Source: Plecoglossus altivelis (taxonomy: Eukaryota; Chordata; Actinopteri; Osmeriformes; Plecoglossidae). Taken from it: DNA of 64,000 nt. The notes under the pieces were generated by a model. The model worked only from the letters and a program-made list of their open reading frames with translations. It did not search any database and was not told the DNA's origin. How positions within the stretch are numbered: the first letter of the stretch is position 1; each line of letters opens with the position of its first letter. The stretch lies in assembly GCA_036571765.1 (NCBI GenBank), contig BROE01000007.1, forward strand, positions 973,404-1,037,403. Direction: 5' to 3'. This document shows positions 26,389 to 37,146 of the stretch, piece by piece. The translations under genes were made by a program, and so were the position numbers.

Positions 26389-27536
26389 GAGGCAAAAACC
26401 CAGGTCTGGGAGGAATTCGGGGAGGCCATGGAGAAGGACTATAGGACAGCCTCAAGGAAATTCTGGCAAATCGTTCGTCGACTCAGGAGGGAGAAGCAGT
26501 GCTTCGCCAACACCGTTAATGGTGCAGATGGGAAGCTGCTGATCTCAACTGGGGACGTTGTTAGACGGAGTAAGGAATACTTTGAGGATCTCCTTAATCC
26601 TACCATCACGCCTTCTGAGGAGGGAGCAGAGGCTGGGGACCCGGAGGCGTACTCATCGATCACCTAGGCTGAAGTCACCGAGGTGGTGCCACTTGCTTGG
26701 TGGCAAAGCCCCAGGGATAGATGAGATCAGTCCTGAGTATCTTAAGTCTCTGGATGTTGTGGGGCTGTTGTGGCTGACACATCTCTGCAACATTGCATGG
26801 CGGCTTGGGACAGTACCTCTGGACTGGCAGACTGGGGTGGTGGTACCCCTTCATAAGAAGGGGAACCGGAAGGTGTGTTCCAACTACAGGGCGTCACACT
26901 TCTCAGCCTACCCAGTAAGGTCTACACCAGGGTACCAAAGGAGAATCCGACCGATAGTTGAACCTTGGATTCAGGAGGAGCAGTGTGGTTTTCTTCCTGG
27001 TCGTGGAACACTGGACCAGCTTTATACTCTCCATCGGGTGTTTGAGGGTTCATGGGATTTGCCTAACCAGTTCACATGTGCTTTGTGGATCTGGAAAAGG
27101 TGTTCGACCGTGTCCCTCGTAGTGTCCTGTGTGGGGTTTGCCAGGAGTATGGGGTCCGGGGCCCTTTGCTCAGGGGCGTCCAGTCCCTGTATGACTGGAG
27201 CAGGAACCATGTTCGAATTGTCGGTAGTAAGTCAGACTTGTTCCCAGTGCATGTTGGACTCCGCTAGGGCTGCTCTTTGTGACCGGTTCTGTTCATTGTT
27301 TTTATGGGCAGAATTTCCAGGCACACCCAGGAGCCAGAGGGTGTCTGGTTCATCTCACTGAGAGGCAGCCCTGGGGGAGACATAGGACACACTGGAGGGA
27401 CTATGTCTCTCGTCTGGCCTAGGAACGCTTCGGGATCCCCCAGAAGGGCTGGATGAGGTGTGTGTGGAGAAGGAAGTCTGGGCCTCCCTGCTCAAACTGC
27501 TGCCCCCGCGACCCAGCTCCAGATAAGCAGAATAAT
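26389..27536 (+). pseudogene. Family-A LINE: reverse transcriptase region with internal deletion
   Basis: It starts in the linker before RT (TQVWEEFGEAMEKDYRTASR), then RT blocks GGKAPGIDEISPEYLKSL, DWQTGVVVPLHKKGNRKVCS, IQEEQCGFLPGRGTLDQLYT, CFVDLEKVFDRVPR and SDLFPVHVGLR. At about 27340 it jumps to the 3' end (LRGSPGGD, then the sequence equivalent to RDYVSRLAWERLG), so the YADD-type catalytic box and thumb are gone. It also has several frameshifts and stops. Confidence 0.88.
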
Positions 27537-28435
27537 TTTTTTAAATGTTCCCTACAAATGAAGAAACCAGATTATATTAGAGTGGATGAGAAGTAGGGAG
27601 AAATGGACTGTGAAAGCGCGAGAGAGAAAGACAGAGGGAGAGTTCTCCGGTCTGAGTTTCACTCTAGAGAATGTTCTGCTTCCTGGAAATAGTGATGGTT
27701 AGTGAGGGAAGCTCTGATAGGTGGTGGGTTATATTTCATAATTTAGCAGGTTCTTTTAGTCTCTCAGCTTTACAATATGGATTCACCAATGTGTCGACAT
27801 TCAGCGTAAATATATGCCTCTGTGGGAACAATAGCAATACAAATGTAAGAGAAGTGATTGCAAAGATTGTACGTGTAACTGTGGACACAATTTCTTTACG
27901 CTTGTGTCCAATCCCAGACATGTTTAAAGTTGCACAGTTAATAATGCTTATGCTTCCTTCATATAATAGCCAGACATCGTGCCCTGATCTATTAGGACAT
28001 AAATATTAATCCACTGAAAATGCCCATTCGTGTGTGTATGAGCGCGTGTGTGTGTTTGGGTGAATTACGTCTGAAGGTCACCGAGTCCCAGTCCACACGG
28101 GTTTGTGATGGTTTCTCTGGTAGGAAAGATTTCCACTGGCTGCTTCCGTCATACTGATTTCCTCTGGGGTCAGAGCTAACCTGGACACATCATGGGGTGT
28201 ACTCTGGGTGTGTCCTCTCGCCTTGCTGATGCTGAGGTGAATCAGAGCTGCATCAAAATAAGGTTTTGGCTGTAGTTCAGCTCAGATTCACATTATGAGG
28301 AGGTAATTATTGTTTTGGCAGAACACACACAGGGTCAGCATGTGTAATTAAGCTATAGTAACTTAGAGACTGTACGTGTGGACTCCCCAGGTCCAGCAGG
28401 ATTAGAGGATGAAGCAGCTTTTTTTGACAGGAGAG
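27537..28435. other. Anonymous DNA
   Basis: Nothing recognisable; the open frame at 27671-28009 has no similarity I know and no flanking splice signals. Confidence 0.5.
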
Positions 28436-28610
28436 AGAAAAGCTGGAGGCAGCAGCTGGAGAGAGAAGCTGGAGAGAGGAGCTGGAGAGAGAGGACTGGA
28501 GGAAGAAGTTGGAGAGAGAAGAGTTGGAGAGAGGGGCTGGAGAGAGATGCTGAAGTGAGAGGAGCTAGAGAGAGAGGAGCTGGAGGGAGAGGAACTAGTG
28601 AGAGGATAGA
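28436..28610 (+). repeat. Purine-rich (GGAGAGAGAAGCTGGA)n minisatellite
   Basis: Degenerate 12-21-bp units rich in GAGAGA with GCTGGA punctuation. The Arg/Glu-rich open frame over it is an artefact. Confidence 0.8.
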
Positions 28611-29089
28611 ATATCCTTTTTCTGTCGCACAATCATAGCATAGATTTGTATGTTCATATCTTTAAAGACACCTTGTGCTTGAAGAATCATCAGTTCAAAT
28701 AACTCATATATCCTGAAATACCAATCATTAAACATTGCACCACAAAATGTGATGTGTTTTTTAATGTAAATATTGAGAACAATCTGACATTTATTGATGA
28801 AATACAATCAAAATACAAAATTTATTCATATTTTGTATCAAAGAAAACATAATTTGAGTGGGTTGGGTCTCAGGTTTTAATCCACATGTCAATGGATGTT
28901 TTCGTTTAATACATTTCTCTGAAAGACTTTCCAGGCGATGCGGATCTAAGCCTGACACCTGTCTGCTGCAATGTAAATTGCATTCCTTGTCATGGCTTGG
29001 AGAAGGCTGACGAAGGGCCACCTCCATTTGAAGAACAATTCCTCAAAAGGGTTTTGAGGAAGGGAGAGTGTGTCTGTAGAGGTCTGTAG

Positions 29090-29600
29090 ACAACACAGCA
29101 AACATGGCCCTCCATTTCACCCTACAGCACCTGGACTCCCTAGCATCCTACGCCAGGATCATGTTTGTGGACTTCAGCTCTGCCTTCAACACTATCATCC
29201 CAGCTCTGCTTCAGGACAAGCTCTCTCAGCTAAATGTCCCTGACTCCACTTGCAAGTAGAACACAGACTACCTGTTTGACAGGAAGCAGTGGTTTCAGCT
29301 GGGAACACACAGATCCTGACTCCAGGTCAATCAGCATGGGATCTCCTAAGGGCTGCGTATTTTCTCTACTGCTCTGCTCCCTGTTCACCAACAGCTGCAC
29401 TTCCAGGCATTGGTTCGACAAAATCTTGAAGTTTGCAAATGACTCCACCCTCATTGGGCTCATATCTGGTGGAGATGAGTCTGACTATAGGTGGGAAGCT
29501 AACAACCTGGTAACCTGGCGTAGCCAGAACAACTTGAGGTTTAATGCACTAACTAAACTAACATTGATACAACACTTCGGGCCCAATCTTGCCAAGCGCA
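29090..29600 (+). pseudogene. Rex1/Babar-like LINE reverse transcriptase remnant
   Basis: In broken frames it reads ALHFTLQHLDSLASYARIMF, VDFSSAFNTIIP, then SMGSPKGC, then KFANDSTLIGLISGGDE and NNLRFN. These are RT blocks with the FADD-type active site changed to FAND. Stop codons and frame changes show it is dead. The family assignment rests on resemblance to teleost Rex1. Confidence 0.8.
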
Positions 29601-30075
29601 ATTGATTTGTACATCAACACCTGTATCTTTCCTATTTTGCCACAGCACGTGGAACCAATCAAATGTGTATATCATGGCCAGCGTGTGAGAGTTGGCAGCA
29701 CTGGTAATGTTAGGGAATGAACTTTCGCTCCAGGGGGCGATTCAGCAGAAAAAGGACGTGTGTTTTGACGCAAGTGCTCCCTGGTGCTATTTTGCAGTTT
29801 CAGAACACAATTCCACCACAGACCAGGGAAAGGTGGTTTAAAGTCAGTGACATGTAAATCAAATGGTATTTTAAGTGCAAAGGCTTGGCTATAATGTAGC
29901 TTGTGCACAACACGCATGCACTTTGCTTCTCTCATCTACACAGATGCAGCAGTTCCCATTTTTGCAAACGTAATTACAAGGAAACATATTACCAAACAAG
30001 GGAAATCATTGTGGTGTCCATGAAGATGTGAAAAAAGGCTAGCATAAATCTAGCAAACATGTTTACCTAAATTAC
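29601..30075. other. Anonymous DNA
   Basis: Nothing recognisable between the Rex1-like remnant and the possible transposon. Confidence 0.5.
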
Positions 30076-30519
30076 AGTTTTTGCCTATTGCTTGCACACT
30101 TTTTGCAGAATTTGGCTCATTATGTCAAAACCCCACACACAAGCCAATTAGATTTACGACATGGAGATTAACAGTTAAAATATATGACAGACTGAAACAC
30201 TGCAATCCAAACTCAACACTCCTTGATGAAAATGAAATTCTTGCAACAAAACCATACACACAAGCGCATTTTGAATTTCTCTTTTATATCATCAGCAACA
30301 CACTGATGTGTTTTACATAAAACACTGTAATCTTTGTGTGTGCAAAACTCAAAAGTTGAATTTCTACAGTAATCAAAAAAGAGTTTCACAAAAAAACTAA
30401 TATTTTCACAGAAATAACAAAAAATAGAATCACAAATCATCAAATTGAGCAACAAGACAAAAGTGAAAAACAAAACAAAAACTTTATACATTGCTGTCGA
30501 GGAAAGAACATATACTTGT

Positions 30520-30540
30520 TGTGTGTGTGTGTGTGTGTGT
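30520..30540. repeat. (GT)n microsatellite
   Basis: About ten uninterrupted GT dinucleotides. Confidence 0.95.
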
Positions 30541-30792
30541 ATCAATGTTACTGTGTAGCAACAGAGGTTAGGGTGGAGTCTTTGCCCAGCCTCCTTCACG
30601 GGCAGGCCGTGATCACATGGTCCACCAGAGTAGCCCTGATGTCATATGATACACGTCTCCGCACTGGTTCTCTTCCATGTCCAACTCCTCTCTCTTTGTC
30701 CTACCTTTACTCTAAATCTCATTGCCTCCATGCTTGCAAAGATCTCAAAATGGCTTACCTGAGTAAGTAGTGCCATGGCTCAGACCAATTGG

Positions 30793-31133
30793 GGGGGTCA
30801 TGGCCTAATGGTTAGAGAGTCAGGCTTGCAAGTTGCTGACTCAATTATCGCACCAGCAGGAATTGAAGGTGGGGATTGTGAATAAACAGCACTCTCTCTG
30901 CCCTTGATACCATGACTGAGGTGCCCTTGAGCAAGGCACCAAACCCCCAATTGCTTCCTGGGCGCTGGAGCAATAGCTGCCCACTGCTCCGGGTGTATGT
31001 TCACTGTGTGTTCGTGCAGTTGCCCACTACTCACTGCTGTGTGTGCACTTGGATGGGTTAAATGCAGAGGTAAATTTCAAGTATGGGTAACCATACTCAA
31101 TACCATACTCAACTACAATACATCACTTCACAT
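30793..31133 (+). mobile_element. tRNA-derived SINE, full length
   Basis: The head carries a perfect pol III A box (TGGCCTAATGG at 30801-30811) and a decayed B box. The body has the widespread fish-SINE phrases GAGGTGCCCTTGAGCAAGGC, CTGCCCACTGCTCCGGGT and GATGGGTTAAATGCAGAGGT. Flanking 7-bp direct repeats CAATTGG (30786-30792 and 31134-31140) are a target-site duplication. It is probably of the V-SINE type, but I cannot fix the family. Confidence 0.8.
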
Positions 31134-31769
31134 CAATTGGTGTTCAGTTTTCAGGGCAAGTGTTTTTAGGTGTGTATGGAAGTGACTACAATTACCAGAT
31201 TTGTTTTGCATTTTGACAACTGCCGATATCGTTTTTGAACAAAATGTCTAATGTAAGACAACTTGTGTAGCGTTTTGCTATTAGTGTGTTGCAGAATTTC
31301 AGAAAGTGAGAAGTTAGAAATGTGTTTAAACTTGATTACACTGTGTTTAAGGTATGCTACAAAAGTTTAAGGTATTCAGGCTTTTGTTTAAGCATTCTGT
31401 TTTAGTGTGTTAGCAATGGGCAACAATGTGTTTAGGCTAACTGCATTTTTATCATCCACATACAATGTAACTTCTCCGTCTTTCACTGCCCTGATGAGAA
31501 TGTTGGCCTCTGGCTGTGAACCGCTCCTGGTGTGCGCCTGGTAAATCTGCCGTTATAATAGCAATCTGCCATGGAAGCGCCTCTGCTTTTAAAGGGAATG
31601 TGAGCCGATGCTCTGAGTGGGTTCATTGCAGGTTACGTCCAAACGACACTTAGGACTTATGTAGCTATTTCAGACCAAACCATTTTAGCTTTGCGATGGG
31701 TGCAACAGTTATTTATCCCGCCAATATAATAGCAACAGTGCCTTAGTCCTGCCAACAAAGTTTCTTGCG

Positions 31770-32012
31770 TTTTGCACTTGACACTTGCAATTCAGATTCT
31801 GTAAATAGTGCCCACAATGTATATTCATAAGTACTTCCTCCAGCTTTTTTCCTGCCCAATTCCTAGCATTTTGTTGCTTTGTTTCATTGTATCTTGTACT
31901 TTAGTGGCTTAGACTTTTATTAATCATATTTATGCATTTAAAGTTTTTTACTTTTTAAATTTGTTTGCACTAACAGTACATGGCAAATAAAACAAATTCA
32001 GATTCTGAATAA
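31770..32012 (+). mobile_element. LINE 3' tail (Rex1/CR1-like)
   Basis: AT-rich 3' untranslated-type sequence ending GGCAAATAAAACAAATTCAG and ATTCTGAATAA, the same style of ending as the tail at 52969-53267. The 5' limit is uncertain. Confidence 0.45.
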
Positions 32013-32515
32013 GGTTCTGAAATTGGTGTCAAAGTGATTGTGAGAAATTGTAATACTGTAAGTCGGATTTGATTGGCTACTCAGTTGGGGAGCCATGCTG
32101 GGGGGTTGGACTGGTTAATTACAGGGCCACAGGCTTGGTTCTATCAGTCACTTACTGGCAGAATCATAGGTGTGTGTGTGTCTTATTAACCGGCTGTGCC
32201 CCTATGGTAAAGCTGGCCTTGGCTCTTGTTTATGTGTTTGTGTACATTCAGGCACAAGGACAATATGTGCGTGTCTGTCTATATGTGTGTTCATGCATGT
32301 ACACGTGTCTATGCATGTGTCTGCGAGTCTGTGTGTTTATGTCATCGTGTGTGTGCATGTATATGAATCTGCGTGCTGTTTGTGTCAATGTGTGTGTATG
32401 TCTGTGTATGTGCCGGTCTTGTGACAGGGAGGTGTGGGGTTTGTTAATTTGCTGACATGATCAGCGCCAGGTCCCCTCAGTTGCTGTCACCTTGAAAGGA
32501 CAGGGAGACAAGTGA

Positions 32516-32549
<34 letters not shown>

Positions 32550-33948
32550 CTCCTTAACACAACATAATCCTTATTTCTAGTCCCTTTTTTCCATGAGGGT
32601 CAGAGGTGTTCCGTGAGTAGGGCAGCTGTGGTGGTCTGTGTGCCTGACAGCACTCATGATGTATCGCCTGTAGCTGCGCCGAGGTATGGAGCCCACAACA
32701 CACAGAAGCACGGCTCAAATTGGTCCTGAAACTCATTCAGAAACTGGTAAGCCACAGAATTCAATCCCTTGGCCTAATATATGATCGGTGACAGTCTGGG
32801 AAAGATTAAATATCTTAGGGTGCTGTTGGTTGTGTTTCTGGAAAATATCAGATCAGAGTCAGCAGAATGTCATAAACCCTCCCGACATCTACATTCCGTG
32901 GGATTTAGAAAGCTAAACACTTTCATTTTGCATAAAGGATTCAAATAAAATGGCATCTGAATGAGAAGATAAATTCAACATGCCACAATCCCGACAGATT
33001 GATTCATGCACAGTGTTGATTCAAAAGTTTACGTTTGAGATCCTCATTATGTAAAATATTTTCTTAGTTTGATGTAGCCTGAAATGCAGAATTCGAAACT
33101 TCTGCAAATTCTGAAAGGTAAGTTCCAAGTGTTTTAATAAAAGTTTAATGTGTGAAGCATACTGGTGTCCCCAACTATGTTTGGACCCTTTTGATCCTGA
33201 TTTACACAGAAACCAGATTCCGATCTAAGAGTCAAAATCTTCACAAACTGAATAATTAACTCATTCTCATTCCTGCTGTTAGGACAATTGAGAGATAGTC
33301 TGGGGTTTGCTAAGGTAATTAGTGTTCCCAAAGGCAGATCCAATCAGGAAAGACCTGGGTTGAATTCTCAGGGTTCTTTAAACAGTACTTTGGAATGTTT
33401 TTGCTTGCATTATTGTTTTGCAATCACAGCCCACACCACGATGCATTCGCAAAAAAAATTCTTGTATAATTCATTGTCTTCATCTCTACATAATTTTAAA
33501 AAGTAATATTCCATCAGATTCACTTTCTGACAGGAAAGGCTTAAATCAATTTAAAATAAATGACAGACTAGTTTACTTGTGTCCCCACCTTTAGTGCATC
33601 TGTGCTCCCTGTATTCGGCAGAGATTCTAATTCTCTCCTTCCCCTTCTCTCCTCCTCTCTTCCTCTCTTCCCACCTGCTCTTGCCTTCCATCCTAGGATA
33701 TCTGAGGAGCTCATCAAGCTCCCTCCTACTCGCCCATCTCCTACATTTTCCTTCTTGCAAACTCCACCTCTTTGTTCTCGTCCTCTGTCAATCACCCAGA
33801 CCTCATTCCCCCATTGTCCCCTCTCATCTTTGTCTCAAGGTGACTCGGAGTATCTGCAGACATTTTACAACATGGGCCGCAATGTATTCCCAGCAATGAG
33901 TGTGATGAGACTGGACAATGCACTTCAGAGATGACAATTGTGTGTCTG

Positions 33949-33981
<33 letters not shown>

Positions 33982-35894
33982 GTACAGTTAATCTGAGAGG
34001 TTGACTGTGCTCCGGGTAATGCAAATTTGAGAATGTTGATTGCTAAAATATATAAACAATTTTATTTAAGTGTGTGAAACATTTAGTATAACAGAGGTAA
34101 AGGTTTGTATGCATGGGAGCATGTCCCTCTGCATAATTAAATGCCTGCTTCCTGGGTAGTCTGGACTGCTTTAATGGCTATTAAGAGACAAGAGAAGTCT
34201 TATCAACATTCCTCGCTCCATGTTTCTCTTCAGCCCCTATGCCCCCCATTTGGCCCTTTCCATCATCCCAGGATCTTCTCCTATCTATACACCCTAATGT
34301 GGTCCTAGGCTTTTATCTGACCCGTGTTTGTATGCGTGTGTGCATGTATGTACTTGTGTGTGTGTGTGTGTGTGTGTGTTTGTATCTGGTCCCAGGTGCT
34401 GCATTGATGTATTCATATGCAGCAGTCCTATCATTCATCATCACGCTAGACAGCTCAGCCACTTCATCAATCTCCCACCTCCCCATACACGCCAAATACA
34501 CACACATTGACAATATATACACTAACTATCAGTTTTTCACACATTTCTTTGCATAGAGTATAGAGACTAAAGTAGAAATAAGTCTCGAAGATGTGTGAAT
34601 TTCCTGCTGGTGAGTGCCTTCCCTGTTGGCTTCAGACCTGCTTCACAGCTTCTCAGATGTCAGGAGACACACATTTAGGAGTGAAACCCAATGACCACAC
34701 TCTTTATAAGCCCCACAGTTTAGTAAGGGAGAGTAAATCAATAGTATTGTTCTACCACAGCCACAAAGCAGAACGCCGTATTATAACATTTGTTTGGACC
34801 CTCAAATTTAGCTCATTGTCCCTGCTGAACAAAGCTCTAATACTAGGGACATTACTTTGGAAACAGGTCACCTTGACAGAATGACAGAAAAACCAAGTTA
34901 TCAGCACATGGCAAATAGGTGCTCTCTCCAAATAAGATAAGGCATGGACAGTTTTAGGTTAACACATTGAAGAAATAACATGGAGCTCAGGAACAAATTA
35001 TAGGATGCCCCAATGAGTGACATTCTGTGGTGTGATGTGTGACCTGTCATCAGACCCCCCACACCCCTGTGCATCTCTTTCCCGCTACCTATTTGTTTGT
35101 GTCTTTAGCCTTCTCCCCAGGAATTGATCTCCTGTCCTCCTGACCAGCCATCACTTTATTATTTACATAATTTCTTAATTAAAAGAAATTTTAATTGAAA
35201 TTTCATAATTTCAAACATAACTTTCTTTCAACACACAATGTCCTTCCATCTCTCCACTCTTTTCTGCCCAGCTTGTGTCATACTTCATAATCATAGACAT
35301 CCCCCCACCAGCCTCACCACCCAAGGTTATAGGCTTGATTCTACTGGAGAGATGGGTGAAAAAGAGAGGAAAGAGAGACACACACCAACCTATATTCAGC
35401 TAAAAGACTTTAATTGGTCCAAGTGATTAATTACAGAGTGGAAGAACCAGGTAATAAAGATACTAGAATAGTATCAATTACCGTCTTTAAAATCCAATCA
35501 TTAAAAAGAGAGGGAGGAGAGATGGAGGAAAAGGAAAAGAGCAAAGAGAGAGAGAGAGAGAGAGAGAGCCATTGATGAAGACAGAGGAAAGGAAGATCTA
35601 GAAATAACAGAGAATCAGCAGTAGACCTACTGTATATACTGTCTATAGATAGAAACACTAAACGAGACCTTGTGGAGACCTTGCTCAACATCTCTGTCAG
35701 CTAGAAAAGAGGGAACAGTGGCTGAGAATACATATGACTCTGAAATAGATAAATATACTGGAATAAAAATGGAAATCAACATCAAATGACACATCTAATC
35801 GATATATTGTCCATATATAGTATTTAGAATACATAGAAATATATTGTGATGCCCTATTTGACATTGTGCTGCTGTTCATGTATGACCGCCTCAC
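32013..35894. repeat. Anonymous DNA with GT and GA microsatellites
   Basis: Pure GT runs at 32518-32546, 33955-33981 and 34358-34380, a degenerate GT-rich tract at 32170-32420, and a GA run at 35546-35568. Cysteine/valine-rich open frames in the GT tracts are artefacts. Two strong-looking pyrimidine-rich acceptor signals occur at 33640-33694 and 33805-33838 without convincing exons behind them. Confidence 0.7.
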
Positions 35895-36415
35895 TTGCCA
35901 GGTCAGCCTCTACTGTGACCTTTCAGCCTCTACTGTAGGTAACCTGTCAGCCTCTATTGTAGCCTGTTTGTCTCTACTGCTCTACTGTAAGCAGTCAGCC
36001 TCTACTGTAGGTAACCTCTTAGCCTCTACTGTCATCTGTCAGACTCTGGAGTAGATAACCTGTCAGCCTCTATGGTAACCTGTCAGTCTCTACTATAGGT
36101 TCCCTGTCAGCCTTTACTGTTACCCATCCGCCTCTACTCTAAGTAACCCGACAGTCTGTACTGTAACCCATCAGCCTCATTTCTAGGTCACCTGTAGGTG
36201 TAGGTAACCTGTCAGCCTCTACTGTTACCCATCAGCCTGTACTGTAACTCATCAGCCTCATTTGTAGGTCACCTGTCAGCCTCAACAGCAGGTAATCTGT
36301 TAGCCTCTTCCATAACCTGCCAGCCAATACAGTAGGTGACCTGTCTGGCCTCTATTGTAGGGAACCTAACAGCAGGTAACTGGCAGCCTCTACTGTAACC
36401 TACAGTAGGTGACCT
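35895..36415 (+). repeat. ~24-bp minisatellite downstream of grin2c
   Basis: About 20 degenerate copies of a unit like CTGTCAGCCTCTACTGTAGG followed by TAAC. It lies 0.7-1.25 kb past the grin2c stop codon and could fall in a long 3' untranslated region. Confidence 0.85.
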
Positions 36416-37146
36416 TGGGGAAGATTTTGTAACCATTCATCATCCACAGACTGTGTTCATGTTGAAATTTCCCCCATCCTTATCCCCGTGCCCACCCCCA
36501 CAGACACCCCACGACTAGAACTGCTTTGTTGAACTAAACAATGTATTAATATATGACTGTATTCAAAGTCTAAAGTTGTGAACTATCACAGTAGCTGCCC
36601 ACACACACACACACACACACACACAAGCATGCCCCCCCCCCCCCACACACACCGAGATCAGACTGGAGAAGGTCTGCCAAGACTGTCCTTGTCCACAAAC
36701 CAAACACTCAGGTGGCCCTCTTCTCTGAAACTGTCTGTCTGGTAAAATTACCATTGTAACATCACCATATTGCCATCGGATTCACTAGTAAATCTTGTAC
36801 ACTTCATTAATGGAAAATACATGAACATGTTTTTGTGTAAGCAGCAACAAAACAATCTACTCTAAAATCTTTTCACAAGTCAACTCCAGACAGTATAGGG
36901 CCTGTGTCTCACCATTGTCTGGCCCTGCTGTCTCTCAGAATTCAGCTGGGCCCCTGGCTGGGGCCCTTGATAGCAGATATCTTAGCAAGGTTACCGTGTG
37001 GTCAGCTATAAGGTAAGTCAATAAAGAGATCATTGCCCTTGAAAAGGTCTTGTATTTCCAGTGCCACCCTCCCCAAACACTCTTTCCAGAATCTTTGATG
37101 TGTCAAACATAAATAAGAGGTGTAGTGGTTGAGATGTTTTCTTCAG
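36416..37146 (-). other. grin2c 3' flank / probable 3' untranslated region
   Basis: Sequence after the stop codon. No AATAAA or ATTAAA in gene sense is obvious in the first 700 bp, so the poly(A) site is not placed. It contains (CA)n at 36600-36626 and a C-run at 36633-36644. Confidence 0.4.

Larger units (their letters stand above)
30076..31440. mobile_element. Possible DNA transposon with diverged terminal inverted repeats
   Basis: The left end (TTTTTGCCTATTGCTTGCAC, then ACTTTTTGCAGAAT) resembles the reverse complement of the right end (TTGTTGCCCATTGCTAACAC, then ACTAAAACAGAAT). The interior is AT-rich with no transposase. A SINE sits inside it. The repeats are imperfect, so this is a tentative call. 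Confidence 0.35.

Noticed and set aside
26558..27361. 267-residue open frame as a host gene
   Set aside because: It contains only LINE reverse-transcriptase motifs in mixed frames and belongs to the family-A remnant.
28378..28638. Arg/Glu-rich 86-residue open frame
   Set aside because: It is a translation of a purine-rich minisatellite.
30801..30870. Functional tRNA gene
   Set aside because: The A box is good but the B box and cloverleaf are decayed, and the sequence continues into a SINE body and tail with target duplications.
32069..32455. Cysteine/valine-rich 128-residue open frame
   Set aside because: It is a translation of a degenerate GT repeat.
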